In this document: positions 17,865 through 25,555 of the stretch, piece by piece | Layout of the letters: every line of letters starts with the position of its first letter | Position numbering within the stretch: the first letter of the stretch is position 1 | Source: Polyangia bacterium | GTDB lineage: Bacteria > Myxococcota_A > Polyangia > Polyangiales > Polyangiaceae | Direction: 5' to 3' | NCBI GenBank assembly: GCA_030426145.1 | Contig: JAUHZF010000010.1 | Location: 1 to 61,430 of the forward strand | DNA: 61,430 nucleotides | Position numbers and translations under genes: made by a program | Notes under the pieces: generated by a model | Database searches by the model: none | Told to the model about the DNA's origin: nothing | The model's input: only the letters and a program-made list of their open reading frames with translations

Positions 17865-17878
17865 CGTCTTTCCCCCTG

Positions 17879-17897
17879 GTCCGCCGTGGCGGCGGAC
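17879..17897. promoter_or_regulatory. Leader hairpin before acyl-CoA synthetase
   Basis: GTCCGCC (17879-17885) pairs perfectly with GGCGGAC (17891-17897) around GTGGC. It lies in the leader of the leftward acyl-CoA synthetase gene, ending 14 bases before its start codon and immediately upstream of the ribosome site. It could be an mRNA leader structure or the terminator of the gene upstream; the sequence does not decide. Confidence 0.3.
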
Positions 17898-17982
17898 GAA
17901 TCCACACACACTATGTGGCACGAGCCGGGTTGGCTAGGGGTGTGCCCCAAGTCGCACCGAAAACGCGCAAGTCGAGACGAAT

Positions 17983-18855
17983 TCAGGGGGTAAGTGTCGT
18001 CAGGGCTGCGATGTGCGCGGGCGTCGTGCGACAGCATCCCCCGATGACGTCGGCGCCGGCGGCTCGCCATTGCTTCGCGAAGTCCGCGTAGGAGGCGGGG
18101 GAGGTGGCGCTGCCGGTCCAGCCTCGGCCGTCGTAGCCTTCTCCCGAGTTGGCGTAGACGACGACGGCACGGTCCGTCGCGTCGCGGAGTCGCTCCACGA
18201 GCGCGGCCACGTGTTGCGGCGCGGTACAGTTGATGCCGATCCCGACCAGGTGGGGGACTTCGGCGAGGGCGGCGGCACAGGCGGCGATGGGCTCGCCGTG
18301 GGCCACGCGGGACCCTTCGGAGCCCACGAAAGAGACCCAGCTCGGTGTCGAGAGGTCGCCGAGGCATTGCGCGAGGGCGCGGGCCTCGGCCAGGGAGGGC
18401 ACGGTCTCGCAGGCGATGAGGTCGGCGCCTACGAGGCGCGCGAGACGGGGGCGATGAAAGGCGACCAGCTCGTCGATCGAGAGCCCGTAGTCGCCGCGAT
18501 ATTCGGAGCCGTCGGCGAGAATGGCGCCATAGCTGCCCGCAGAGGCGGCGACCAAAGCCTCGGCCCCTTCACATGCAATGGCGTGTCGAGCGAGTTGCAC
18601 CGCGTCAGCGAAGCTGGCCTCGGCCTCTGCGCCGGAGAGGCCGGCCCGCGTCAGACCGTCGACGGTGGCTTGGTAGGTGGCGGTGGTGATGATCTGCGCG
18701 CCGGCCCGTAGGTAGTTGCGGTGCACGTCTACGATGGCGTCGCGAGCATCGATGAGACAGCGCGCCGACCAGAGGGGGTGGTCGAGGTCGTGGCCGCGCC
18801 GCTCGAGCTCGGTGGCCAGCCCCCCGTCGAGGAGCCAGAGACGGTCACGCAGCAC
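17983..18855 (-). CDS. Homocysteine S-methyltransferase
   Basis: Zinc-dependent methyltransferase of 290 residues that transfers a methyl group to homocysteine to give methionine. The substrate/zinc site is visible as GINCTAP (about residue 217) and the C-terminal GGCCRTTPAHI, giving the three Cys zinc ligands. The N-terminal LLDGGLATELERRG and ITTATYQA are typical of the MmuM/YagD group that uses S-methylmethionine or S-adenosylmethionine. The GTG start at 18855 overlaps the metalloprotease gene by 11 bases; a longer frame reaching 19023 is antisense-like low-complexity sequence. No neighbouring methionine genes. Confidence 0.9.
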   Translation of the reverse strand: MLRDRLWLLDGGLATELERRGHDLDHPLWSARCLIDARDAIVDVHRNYLRAGAQIITTATYQATVDGLTRAGLSGAEAEASFADAVQLARHAIACEGAEALVAASAGSYGAILADGSEYRGDYGLSIDELVAFHRPRLARLVGADLIACETVPSLAEARALAQCLGDLSTPSWVSFVGSEGSRVAHGEPIAACAAALAEVPHLVGIGINCTAPQHVAALVERLRDATDRAVVVYANSGEGYDGRGWTGSATSPASYADFAKQWRAAGADVIGGCCRTTPAHIAALTTLTP

Positions 18856-20182
18856 GGCGGCGGCGGATGAGCAGGGGGAGGAGGAGCCACCATCCGGCGT
18901 CGGTGTCGGCGCCCAGCTGGCAGCCGCCCGACGCAGAGAGACCGGCGTCCTCCCCGTCGCCCGGAGCGGGCACTTCGCTTCCGTCGGAGAGGGCGACGGT
19001 GAGGGTGCCGTCGGGCGCTTCATCGACGATGGTGACGGTGAAGCCCGTGTCCCCGGCGTCGGCGTGCGAGATGGTGCGCGAGGTACCGACGCCGGTCAGC
19101 GCGCAGCCGTTGGGCCCGCCCGCGAGGTCGCATCCAACCGGTAGGGCTACGTTCATGTACGGCGCCTCTGCGTTGGGGAGCCGCAGCTGGCCCGAGACGA
19201 GGTCGAGGAAGTGCAGGGGGCCATCGGCGAGCGTCTCCTCATCGACGCTGTAGAGGTAGAGGCCGGGAGTGCCGGTCTCGAAGTCGCCGTGGTGCTCGCC
19301 ACTGCGGTTCTCGAGCAACACGTAGCGAGGTCCGCCCCCGGGAGCGGCAACCCGCAGGATGCGGGGGGCCCCGTCGAGCACGGGGGGCAGCTCGATCTCC
19401 ATGGGTGCCGTCACCTCGACCACGTCGCCCCACCCGAGCTGCTGCCGCGTGAAGGCGCTGATCGCATTGCTCGACTCGCTCATGAGCCCATTGACCGGTG
19501 GCCCACCGTAGAGGTCGATGAGGCCGAACATGTGCGCGAACTCGTGGTGAACGGGGGGCGCCATGGCCACCACGCCGAGGGTGATCATGCCTCCCCCTCC
19601 GTCCGCCACCGTGGTGCCGTTGAAGATCGCGTCGAGGGGAGGCGCGACGCCATCGGCGATGTTCGAGACGACGATGACGCCGTCGAAGTGCCCATCCGCC
19701 TGGCCGTCGGCGCCATTGATGTCGAAGGATGAGAGGTCGAGCTGCTGCTCGTCGCGGAGCCGGCCCAACATGTCTTCGAAAGCCGTGCGGAGCCCGCCCG
19801 AGGTGATGAGCTGCACGTCCTGGAAGGTCACGTTGCAGGTGGCGACCGTCTTGCCCGGCAGGGGGCAGCGATCGGGATACTCCAGGGGAGCCACCACCGT
19901 GGGCACCGGGTCGTACCGGCCCGCCGAGGTGGTCTGCCAGTAGGTGCGAAACGAGCCGCCGTCGGGGTTGAACTGCGCCTGAAGGTCAGCGAGCTGTCCC
20001 GCGGGAAAGCCTCCCTCGCCCACGTGCACTGGAATGACCAGGATGTTGGATGTGCCCTGGTGGGGGATCTTGTTGAGCCCGATGTCGTCGGTGGAGAGCA
20101 GATGGTCGAGCGCCCGCGCCTCTGCCGGCTGCGACGAAAGCATCGCGAGAGAGGCCAAAGCGAAGGCAGTCACGGCGCGCAT
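18845..20182 (-). CDS. M6-like metalloprotease with MYXO-CTERM tail
   Basis: Secreted zinc protease of 445 residues. A signal peptide (about 1-23) ends at AEARA. The domain resembles M6/immune-inhibitor-A peptidases: NILVIPVHVGEGGF at the start and the zinc motif HHEFAHMFGLIDLYG (HExxH) with a Gly-Leu-Asp turn. The last 27 residues are Gly-Gly-Cys, a short hydrophobic stretch, then RRRRAA, which is the MYXO-CTERM anchoring signal characteristic of myxobacteria. The protein is therefore expected on the outer surface. It overlaps the methyltransferase gene by 11 bases, although no functional link is obvious. Confidence 0.87.
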   Translation of the reverse strand: MRAVTAFALASLAMLSSQPAEARALDHLLSTDDIGLNKIPHQGTSNILVIPVHVGEGGFPAGQLADLQAQFNPDGGSFRTYWQTTSAGRYDPVPTVVAPLEYPDRCPLPGKTVATCNVTFQDVQLITSGGLRTAFEDMLGRLRDEQQLDLSSFDINGADGQADGHFDGVIVVSNIADGVAPPLDAIFNGTTVADGGGGMITLGVVAMAPPVHHEFAHMFGLIDLYGGPPVNGLMSESSNAISAFTRQQLGWGDVVEVTAPMEIELPPVLDGAPRILRVAAPGGGPRYVLLENRSGEHHGDFETGTPGLYLYSVDEETLADGPLHFLDLVSGQLRLPNAEAPYMNVALPVGCDLAGGPNGCALTGVGTSRTISHADAGDTGFTVTIVDEAPDGTLTVALSDGSEVPAPGDGEDAGLSASGGCQLGADTDAGWWLLLPLLIRRRRAA

Positions 20183-20361
20183 CCCGACAGTCTACGCGCA
20201 TGCGCGAGCTTGCCGCCACGCGCATGCTCAGCCGAGCGCCTCTGCGAAGGCTTCGACGAGGACCTCGGCTCGAGCGGTCGTGGCTCGGTCATCCGGCTAC
20301 GAGATCCCGGGCCCGATGCCGGTCCCTTTGGTTTCGGAGAGCGAGGCGGTACAAGGACGAC

Positions 20362-22506
20362 GTGGCCAAGGACCGGGGCGGCAAGCCAGGCGCTTCGAGC
20401 GCCACCATGGCGGCGATCCTCGGTGCCTTCACCATGATCGCAGGCCAAGTGGGGAGCAAGGCGACCCGCGATGCCCTGTTCCTGGCTGCCTTCGGGGCCC
20501 AGAAGCTCCCGGTGGCCATGCTCGCGAGCTCGGTTCTCTCCGTGTTCGGCGTGCTCGCCATGTCCAAAGGGCTCGCGATGGCTGGTCCGCGGCGACTGGT
20601 GCCGATTCTGCACGGATTTGGGGGGCTGCTCTTCGGCGTCGAGTACTTCCTTGTCGACGACTACCCGCACCTCATGGCCGGGGTGGTCTACCTTCACGTG
20701 GCCGTCTTGGGTTCGCTCTTCGTGAGTGGCTTCTGGTCGCTCGTGAGCGAGCGTTTCGACCCGCACACGGCCAAGCGGGTGATCAGCCGCATCTCCGCCG
20801 GAGCCACCATGGGTGGCCTCGCGGGTGGGATCATCGCGGAGCGGGTCTCCGCTTGGCTCGACGCCCGCACCATGCTCCTCGTGCTCGCCGGCTTGGGTCT
20901 CGTCACCGCCGCGAGCGTTCAGGGCATGACCCGTGGTCGTGGGCGTCGCGTCGAGGTGCCCCCATCGAGCATTCTCGAAGGGATGGGCATGCTGGGGCAG
21001 GCCCGCTACCTGAGAATGCTGGCGCTGCTCGTCATGCTGACCGCCATGACGTCCGGGCTCCTCGACTACGCCTTCAAGGCGGAGGCCAGTGACAGCTTCG
21101 GCACCCGAGAGGAGCTGCTCTCGTTCTTCGGCCTCTTCTACACCGTGTCCGGGCTGGTCACCTTCCTGCTTCAGGCGGGCCTCTCACGGGTCGCGCTCGA
21201 GCGGCTCGGGATCGGCGGCACCATCGCCCTTTTGCCCGCGCTGGTCGCCCTCGGGGGTGGTTTGGCCACCGCGGTGAGTCGCCTCTGGACGGTGGTGGTG
21301 GTGCGCGGCATCGAGTCGGTACTCGCCAACTCACTCTACCGGTCGGGCTACGAGCTCCTCTTCACGCCGCTGTCTCCCGAGACCAAGCGCCCCACGAAGA
21401 CCTTCATCGACGTGGGCTTCGACCGCCTCGGCGGCGCGCTCGCGAGCGGGGTGGTGCTCGCGGTTCTCGCCACGCTTCCCGCCGTCGCAGCCCGCCTGTC
21501 GTTGGGCGTGGCGACCGCGGGGGCCGCCGTCTCCGTGCTCATCGCGGTGTGGCTTCACCGCGGCTACGTGGCCGAGCTCGCACAGAGCCTGAAGTCGGGC
21601 CGGGTGCGTCTGGAAGAAGCGGAGGTGGTCGACGCGACGACCCGGCGCACGCTGGCCGACACCACGATGGCCATCGACCGCAACAAGCTCCTCCAGCAGA
21701 TCGAAGAGCTGCGTGGGTCGCAGTCCGATGCGCCAGAGAAGCCGTCGACCTCGCCGCTACCGGTGCCGGACGCCGAGCTACGCCAAAGCATCGAGGCGCT
21801 TCTCGAGGGTGACGCACGGCGAGTTCGACGCATCCTGCGTCCCCCGCTCGCGCCCGAGGTGGTGGGTCTGGTGCTGCCCCTTTTGGTGCACGACGGCCTC
21901 GGCCGCGCGGCCCGTCGGGCGTTGCGGCAGTCGGGGTCGGCCTGCCTGGGGCAGCTGGTAGACGCCCTCTGCAACGAGGACCTCGACGACGAGATCCGCC
22001 GGAAGCTCCCCGAGATCATCTCCACGGTCACCGAGGCACGGGCCGCCCTGGGCCTGTTCAATGCCCTGTCCTCGTCGTCGCCCGAGGTTCGCCAGCGGGC
22101 TTCGGCCGCCCTCGAAGAGCTCCTGCGGCGCGAACCGCATCTGCGCCCTCGTCGCACGGAAGTCTACGCTGCCGTCGAGCGCAGCATGGACGTCGCGGAC
22201 GTCTCCGTGCCGCAGCTCTTCGCCATGCTCGCGGTGGTGCTCGACCGCGAGCCGCTCGAACTCTCCCTCCAGGCGCTCCGGTCCGACGACGACCAGCTCC
22301 GGGGCACGAGCTTCGAGTACCTCGACAACGTGATCCCCGAGAAGCTCCGCGACCGGCTGTTTCCCCACCTCGAAGCCTACGCACGCCGACGCGCGCCGGC
22401 CGCGTCTCCGTCACGCCGCAGCACCGTAGAGCTCGCCCAGGAGCTCCGTCGATCCACCGACCGCATCGAGATCGACCCGGCGCTCCTGACCAAGAAGGAG
22501 AGCTGA
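20362..22506 (+). CDS. Nucleotide-translocase-like protein with helical-repeat tail
   Basis: A 714-residue protein. About residues 15-400 are 10-12 membrane helices resembling ATP/ADP translocase (NTT/TLC) and related major-facilitator proteins: KATRDALFLAAFGAQKLP, SGFWSLVSERFD, TAKRVISRISAGATMGGLAGG. About residues 440-670 are soluble helical repeats of HEAT/armadillo type (ALGLFNALSSSSPEVRQRA, then AALEELLRREPHL). The GTG start at 20362 is supported by AAGGA 5 bases upstream; upstream in-frame sequence is Arg-rich. The transported solute is unknown. The combination is known in several myxobacteria and Chlamydia-related proteins, but the role of the repeats is not. Confidence 0.72.
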   Translation: MAKDRGGKPGASSATMAAILGAFTMIAGQVGSKATRDALFLAAFGAQKLPVAMLASSVLSVFGVLAMSKGLAMAGPRRLVPILHGFGGLLFGVEYFLVDDYPHLMAGVVYLHVAVLGSLFVSGFWSLVSERFDPHTAKRVISRISAGATMGGLAGGIIAERVSAWLDARTMLLVLAGLGLVTAASVQGMTRGRGRRVEVPPSSILEGMGMLGQARYLRMLALLVMLTAMTSGLLDYAFKAEASDSFGTREELLSFFGLFYTVSGLVTFLLQAGLSRVALERLGIGGTIALLPALVALGGGLATAVSRLWTVVVVRGIESVLANSLYRSGYELLFTPLSPETKRPTKTFIDVGFDRLGGALASGVVLAVLATLPAVAARLSLGVATAGAAVSVLIAVWLHRGYVAELAQSLKSGRVRLEEAEVVDATTRRTLADTTMAIDRNKLLQQIEELRGSQSDAPEKPSTSPLPVPDAELRQSIEALLEGDARRVRRILRPPLAPEVVGLVLPLLVHDGLGRAARRALRQSGSACLGQLVDALCNEDLDDEIRRKLPEIISTVTEARAALGLFNALSSSSPEVRQRASAALEELLRREPHLRPRRTEVYAAVERSMDVADVSVPQLFAMLAVVLDREPLELSLQALRSDDDQLRGTSFEYLDNVIPEKLRDRLFPHLEAYARRRAPAASPSRRSTVELAQELRRSTDRIEIDPALLTKKES

Positions 22507-22544
22507 ATGGGAGACCTCGCAGGGGCCAGCCTGCGCCCCCGGTG

Positions 22545-23933
22545 CTACTTCTTGCGCTTGAATCCGCCGTAGCGGGCGGCCCGAATTTTCTCAGCCTTTT
22601 CGGCGCGCCGCTCGTGCTCCCGGCGCGCTTTCTCGGCTTCGGCCTGTTGGGCCGCTGCCTGCTCGGCGGCAAAGCGTTCGGCCTCTTGCTGGCGCCGCTC
22701 TGCAGCGGCCAGGGCGGCGCGCTCTTGCTCCGCCTTTTCGGCGGCACGGCGAGCAGCCTCGGCCTGCTCGACGTCTCGAGCCACCTCCGCCGAGGTCGGC
22801 TCGTGGCGTAGCGGCTCCACCGCCGCAGCCTTGGTTCGATCCTTCGGCTCGAGGCCGAGCGTCTGCTTCAGCTCGGCGTCGGGGCTGACCACGCTCTTGC
22901 CCGTCGATCCACCGGCCCAGGGCGCGCCCGGAATGTTCGCGGCTCCCGGTATCTTGATCTTGCGCTTCTTGCTGCGCACCGTGGGCCGGAAGTTGTGGAA
23001 GGGAAGCGTCGGGGCGGCATTCGGGTCCGCCTTGATCGCCATCGTACCCTCGAGGTCGTGCGGAGGGGCCGCCGCCTGTCCCGAGCCCTGTCCAGAGCCC
23101 TGTAAAGAGCTCAGCACCACGGTGCTCTCCAGGGTCGACGACCCGGCCGTCGCGACCTCGGGGCTCCAGGCTGGCTCTGCGTGCAGTCGGCCGGGGTCGG
23201 TCACCTGCAAGGCGACCTCGGCCTGCGTTCGCGCGAGAACGTCGCGATGGGAGGCCGCGATCCGTCCTCGCCACAGAAGCGTGCAGCGGTGTTGGTCGGC
23301 TTCGACCAAGGCGGTGTCGAATCGGAACTGAATCGGGACCGAACGCCCGTCCACCGTTCCGTGACCGCTGACCTGAGCTTGGGGGAGCACGAGCTCCACC
23401 ACATCATGACCGGGATAGAGTCGCTCTAGGCGGATGGTCTCACCGCCGTGCAATGCCCCGACCTGCTGCTCGACGGGGGCCGACTGGAAGTATCGACGGT
23501 CGAAGGTGTCCGGGAGGGGCACGTAGGGAGCGAACAAGTCGAACACCGTAGCGCCACCGAGGAACTGTCCCCGCACCTTGCCGAACGGTGGGATTCGTCC
23601 TCCCGGCGCCAAGGCTTCAGGGCCTGACGGGTCGATCGGCCGGTCGATCAAACGCTCTTCGCCACGGCTCACGAGGATACGGGACGGGGCGTCGGGCCGC
23701 CCCCTCGCCGCCAGCCCCGAGAACAGCACCTCCGCTCGATCGACCACGAAGGCGAGGTCGGTGTCCCTTCGGACCTCCTCCGCTGCGATGGGCTCCATCG
23801 TGCCCGAGGCGAAGGAGAACTGCGCCTTGACGACCACCGTGGCCCGGGTGTTCCCCTGCAGGGTCCAGGCCGCGCTGTCTGCGGCCACCAGCCCCTGGCT
23901 GACGACCTTCACGAGCGACGCTGAGTCCACCAT
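22545..23933 (-). CDS. DUF2169-family T6SS-associated protein
   Basis: Protein of 462 residues. The first 270 form a DUF2169 domain, recognisable by the VVVKAQFSF opening, RPDAPSRILVSRGEERLIDRPI, YFQSAPVEQQVGALHGGETIRLERLYPGH and LVEADQHRCTLLWRG. DUF2169 proteins occur next to vgrG and PAAR-like genes in type VI secretion loci and probably help load effectors or finish the spike. The C-terminal 80 residues are Ala/Glu/Arg/Lys-rich and likely a long coiled coil ending in basic GGFKRKK. A second DUF2169 domain occurs in the protein at 27244-29577. Confidence 0.85.
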   Translation of the reverse strand: MVDSASLVKVVSQGLVAADSAAWTLQGNTRATVVVKAQFSFASGTMEPIAAEEVRRDTDLAFVVDRAEVLFSGLAARGRPDAPSRILVSRGEERLIDRPIDPSGPEALAPGGRIPPFGKVRGQFLGGATVFDLFAPYVPLPDTFDRRYFQSAPVEQQVGALHGGETIRLERLYPGHDVVELVLPQAQVSGHGTVDGRSVPIQFRFDTALVEADQHRCTLLWRGRIAASHRDVLARTQAEVALQVTDPGRLHAEPAWSPEVATAGSSTLESTVVLSSLQGSGQGSGQAAAPPHDLEGTMAIKADPNAAPTLPFHNFRPTVRSKKRKIKIPGAANIPGAPWAGGSTGKSVVSPDAELKQTLGLEPKDRTKAAAVEPLRHEPTSAEVARDVEQAEAARRAAEKAEQERAALAAAERRQQEAERFAAEQAAAQQAEAEKARREHERRAEKAEKIRAARYGGFKRKK

Positions 23934-24011
23934 GAACGATAAATCCTAACAGTCCCCGGGGGCGCCGGCTAGGCGGTGGTTTGCCCGAAGGGTGGTGTAG
24001 AGTCCCGCCCG

Positions 24012-24665
24012 ATGAGCGACGACACCACGACCGAGGCCGTCACCCTGGCCTGCTTGGGCGGCCAGCCTCCGCCGGTGCGCGTGCAGCGCGATTTCGAGGC
24101 CCTCGTGAGCCTGCCCGAAGGTGCACGCGAGGCCTTCTGGAAGGTCCTCTGGCCGTGCCTCGTGCCCACCGTGGGCGAAGACGCGGATCGCGCCGTGGAA
24201 CAGTTCTCGCGTGAACACCGCGCGGTGGGTCAACAGGTTGCCGAAGCCATTCGCGGGCTGCGCTTCTTGATCTTCGAAGCCGCCGGCGCCGGCGCCGAGA
24301 AGCACGTCTTTGCGGCCGACCTCGGCGTGTTGTGTGGCGAGCACGCCAACGCTTGGCGGGAGGTTCTTCTGCCGCGGTACGAGGAGGCCCGTGACGTCCT
24401 CCGGAGTCAGCTCGTGCGCCAGACCATCGTCGATCACGGCCGCCTCATGGTGGGCCTCGACTGGCGCATCGACCGTATCCTGGGCTCACAACACGGCCGG
24501 GCCATTCAAGCCAACGTGGCCCTGCTGACTTTCACCTATCAAGACGGCGACGAGCGCAAGCGCATCACCCTGCACGCAGAGCCGGCGATGATGATGCGCA
24601 TGCGCGCGGTCTGCGATCAGCTCTTGCCGGCGCCACCGCCGAACGACGGTTCGTCCGAGGGGTAG
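24012..24665 (+). CDS. COMM-domain-like protein
   Basis: A 217-residue protein without signal or membrane segments. The order of features resembles eukaryotic COMMD proteins: an all-helical N-terminal part (about 25-140, with FEALVSLPEGAREAFWKVLW and AIRGLRFLIFEAAG), then a C-terminal segment (about 145-205) with the COMM-type LxxLDWRID...GS entry (Trp151), two beta strands (NVALLTFTY, RKRITLHAE) and a closing helix. The start at 24012 is chosen over an earlier Met because of position and composition. The gene sits inside the T6SS island but on the opposite strand. The assignment is by pattern only and needs profile confirmation; otherwise the protein is hypothetical. Confidence 0.55.
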   Translation: MSDDTTTEAVTLACLGGQPPPVRVQRDFEALVSLPEGAREAFWKVLWPCLVPTVGEDADRAVEQFSREHRAVGQQVAEAIRGLRFLIFEAAGAGAEKHVFAADLGVLCGEHANAWREVLLPRYEEARDVLRSQLVRQTIVDHGRLMVGLDWRIDRILGSQHGRAIQANVALLTFTYQDGDERKRITLHAEPAMMMRMRAVCDQLLPAPPPNDGSSEG

Positions 24666-25552
24666 ACGCCACGCCCCTCGAGGTCGCGCCCGTCGGGGAG
24701 GCGCCATCGCGCCGCCGTCACGTAGTCGCGCTGGCCCGTGGTGCGGTGGACCGCATACCGCTGCACCGTGGTCTTGCCTCGCGTTGGCGCTCCCACCACC
24801 GCTGCGCGCGCGTGATGCTGCAGGACGGCGGCGAAGAGCTCCGCCGCAGAGCCTGTGTCGGCGTCGACGCGTAGCGTGAGCGGCATGGTCCAATGGTCTT
24901 TTCGGCGCGCGCGCCGAAGCACCTCGTCTCCGTCGGCTTCCACCAGCCAACATAGCGGCGTGTCTTGCGGCAAGAAGAGGTCTACGAGTCGAAGTGCGGC
25001 ATCGAGACGGCCACCCGGGTTTCCGCGTAGGTCGAGCTCGAGGGGCCCCTCATGCGCTTCGAGGAAGGCAGCGACTCGGCTCGGGGTGTCGAAGTCGAAG
25101 GCCTCGATGCGCAGGCCATCGCCCGATGGCCTGACCTCTGCCTGCGCGAGCCGCGCTACGGGCGCGGTGCAGGTATAGAAGACCTGGGTCGCACTCGGCA
25201 CGATGTGCGCTCCGGCCGGGGCGTTCATGTTGTTCCCCGTGGTCATCGACGTGAGCATGATCCCCGGCATGAAGTTCACCTTCACGATGGGATTGCCCAT
25301 CGTGTAGCGGCCCGCGCCTTTGATCGTTGCATGAGCCACGCCCGCCTCGTCCCCGGAGGTCATCGGGATCGACGAAGCGATGTTGAGCGCGTTCATCATG
25401 GTGACCTTCACCAAAGGTGAAAACGGCGTCGCCTGCGCATTGAGGGCAATGTTCGGATAGGGGATCGGCACGGTCGCCGGCCCCACCGGGGTGTTGCAGA
25501 TATCGGGGAAACAGAGGTTCATCCCGACGCCACGATTCGATGCAGGCAGCAT
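24617..25552 (-). CDS. PAAR-like DUF4150 protein fused to S41 protease
   Basis: A 311-residue protein. Residues about 1-130 are a DUF4150 domain: MNLCFPDICNTP, VPIPYPNIALNAQA, and the GNPIVKVNF and IMLTSMTTGNNMNAP segments seen in PAAR-like T6SS tip proteins. Residues about 145-305 are an S41 (C-terminal-processing) peptidase core: LDLRGNPGG, TGSAAELFAAVLQ with the nucleophile Ser235, and GAPTRGKTTVQ with general-base Lys260, then YVTAARWRLPDGR...GRGVYP. Both catalytic residues are kept, but no PDZ domain is present. It is probably a tip-loaded protease effector. It overlaps the convergent COMM-like gene by 49 bases; the pentapeptide gene upstream ends 3 bases away. Confidence 0.8.
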   Translation of the reverse strand: MLPASNRGVGMNLCFPDICNTPVGPATVPIPYPNIALNAQATPFSPLVKVTMMNALNIASSIPMTSGDEAGVAHATIKGAGRYTMGNPIVKVNFMPGIMLTSMTTGNNMNAPAGAHIVPSATQVFYTCTAPVARLAQAEVRPSGDGLRIEAFDFDTPSRVAAFLEAHEGPLELDLRGNPGGRLDAALRLVDLFLPQDTPLCWLVEADGDEVLRRARRKDHWTMPLTLRVDADTGSAAELFAAVLQHHARAAVVGAPTRGKTTVQRYAVHRTTGQRDYVTAARWRLPDGRDLEGRGVYPSDEPSFGGGAGKS

Positions 25553-25555
25553 TTG

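Noticed and set aside
15813..17993. A 726-codon plus-strand frame over the acyl-CoA synthetase
   Set aside because: It is complementary to a full acyl-CoA ligase with all adenylation motifs, and its translation has no recognisable domain.
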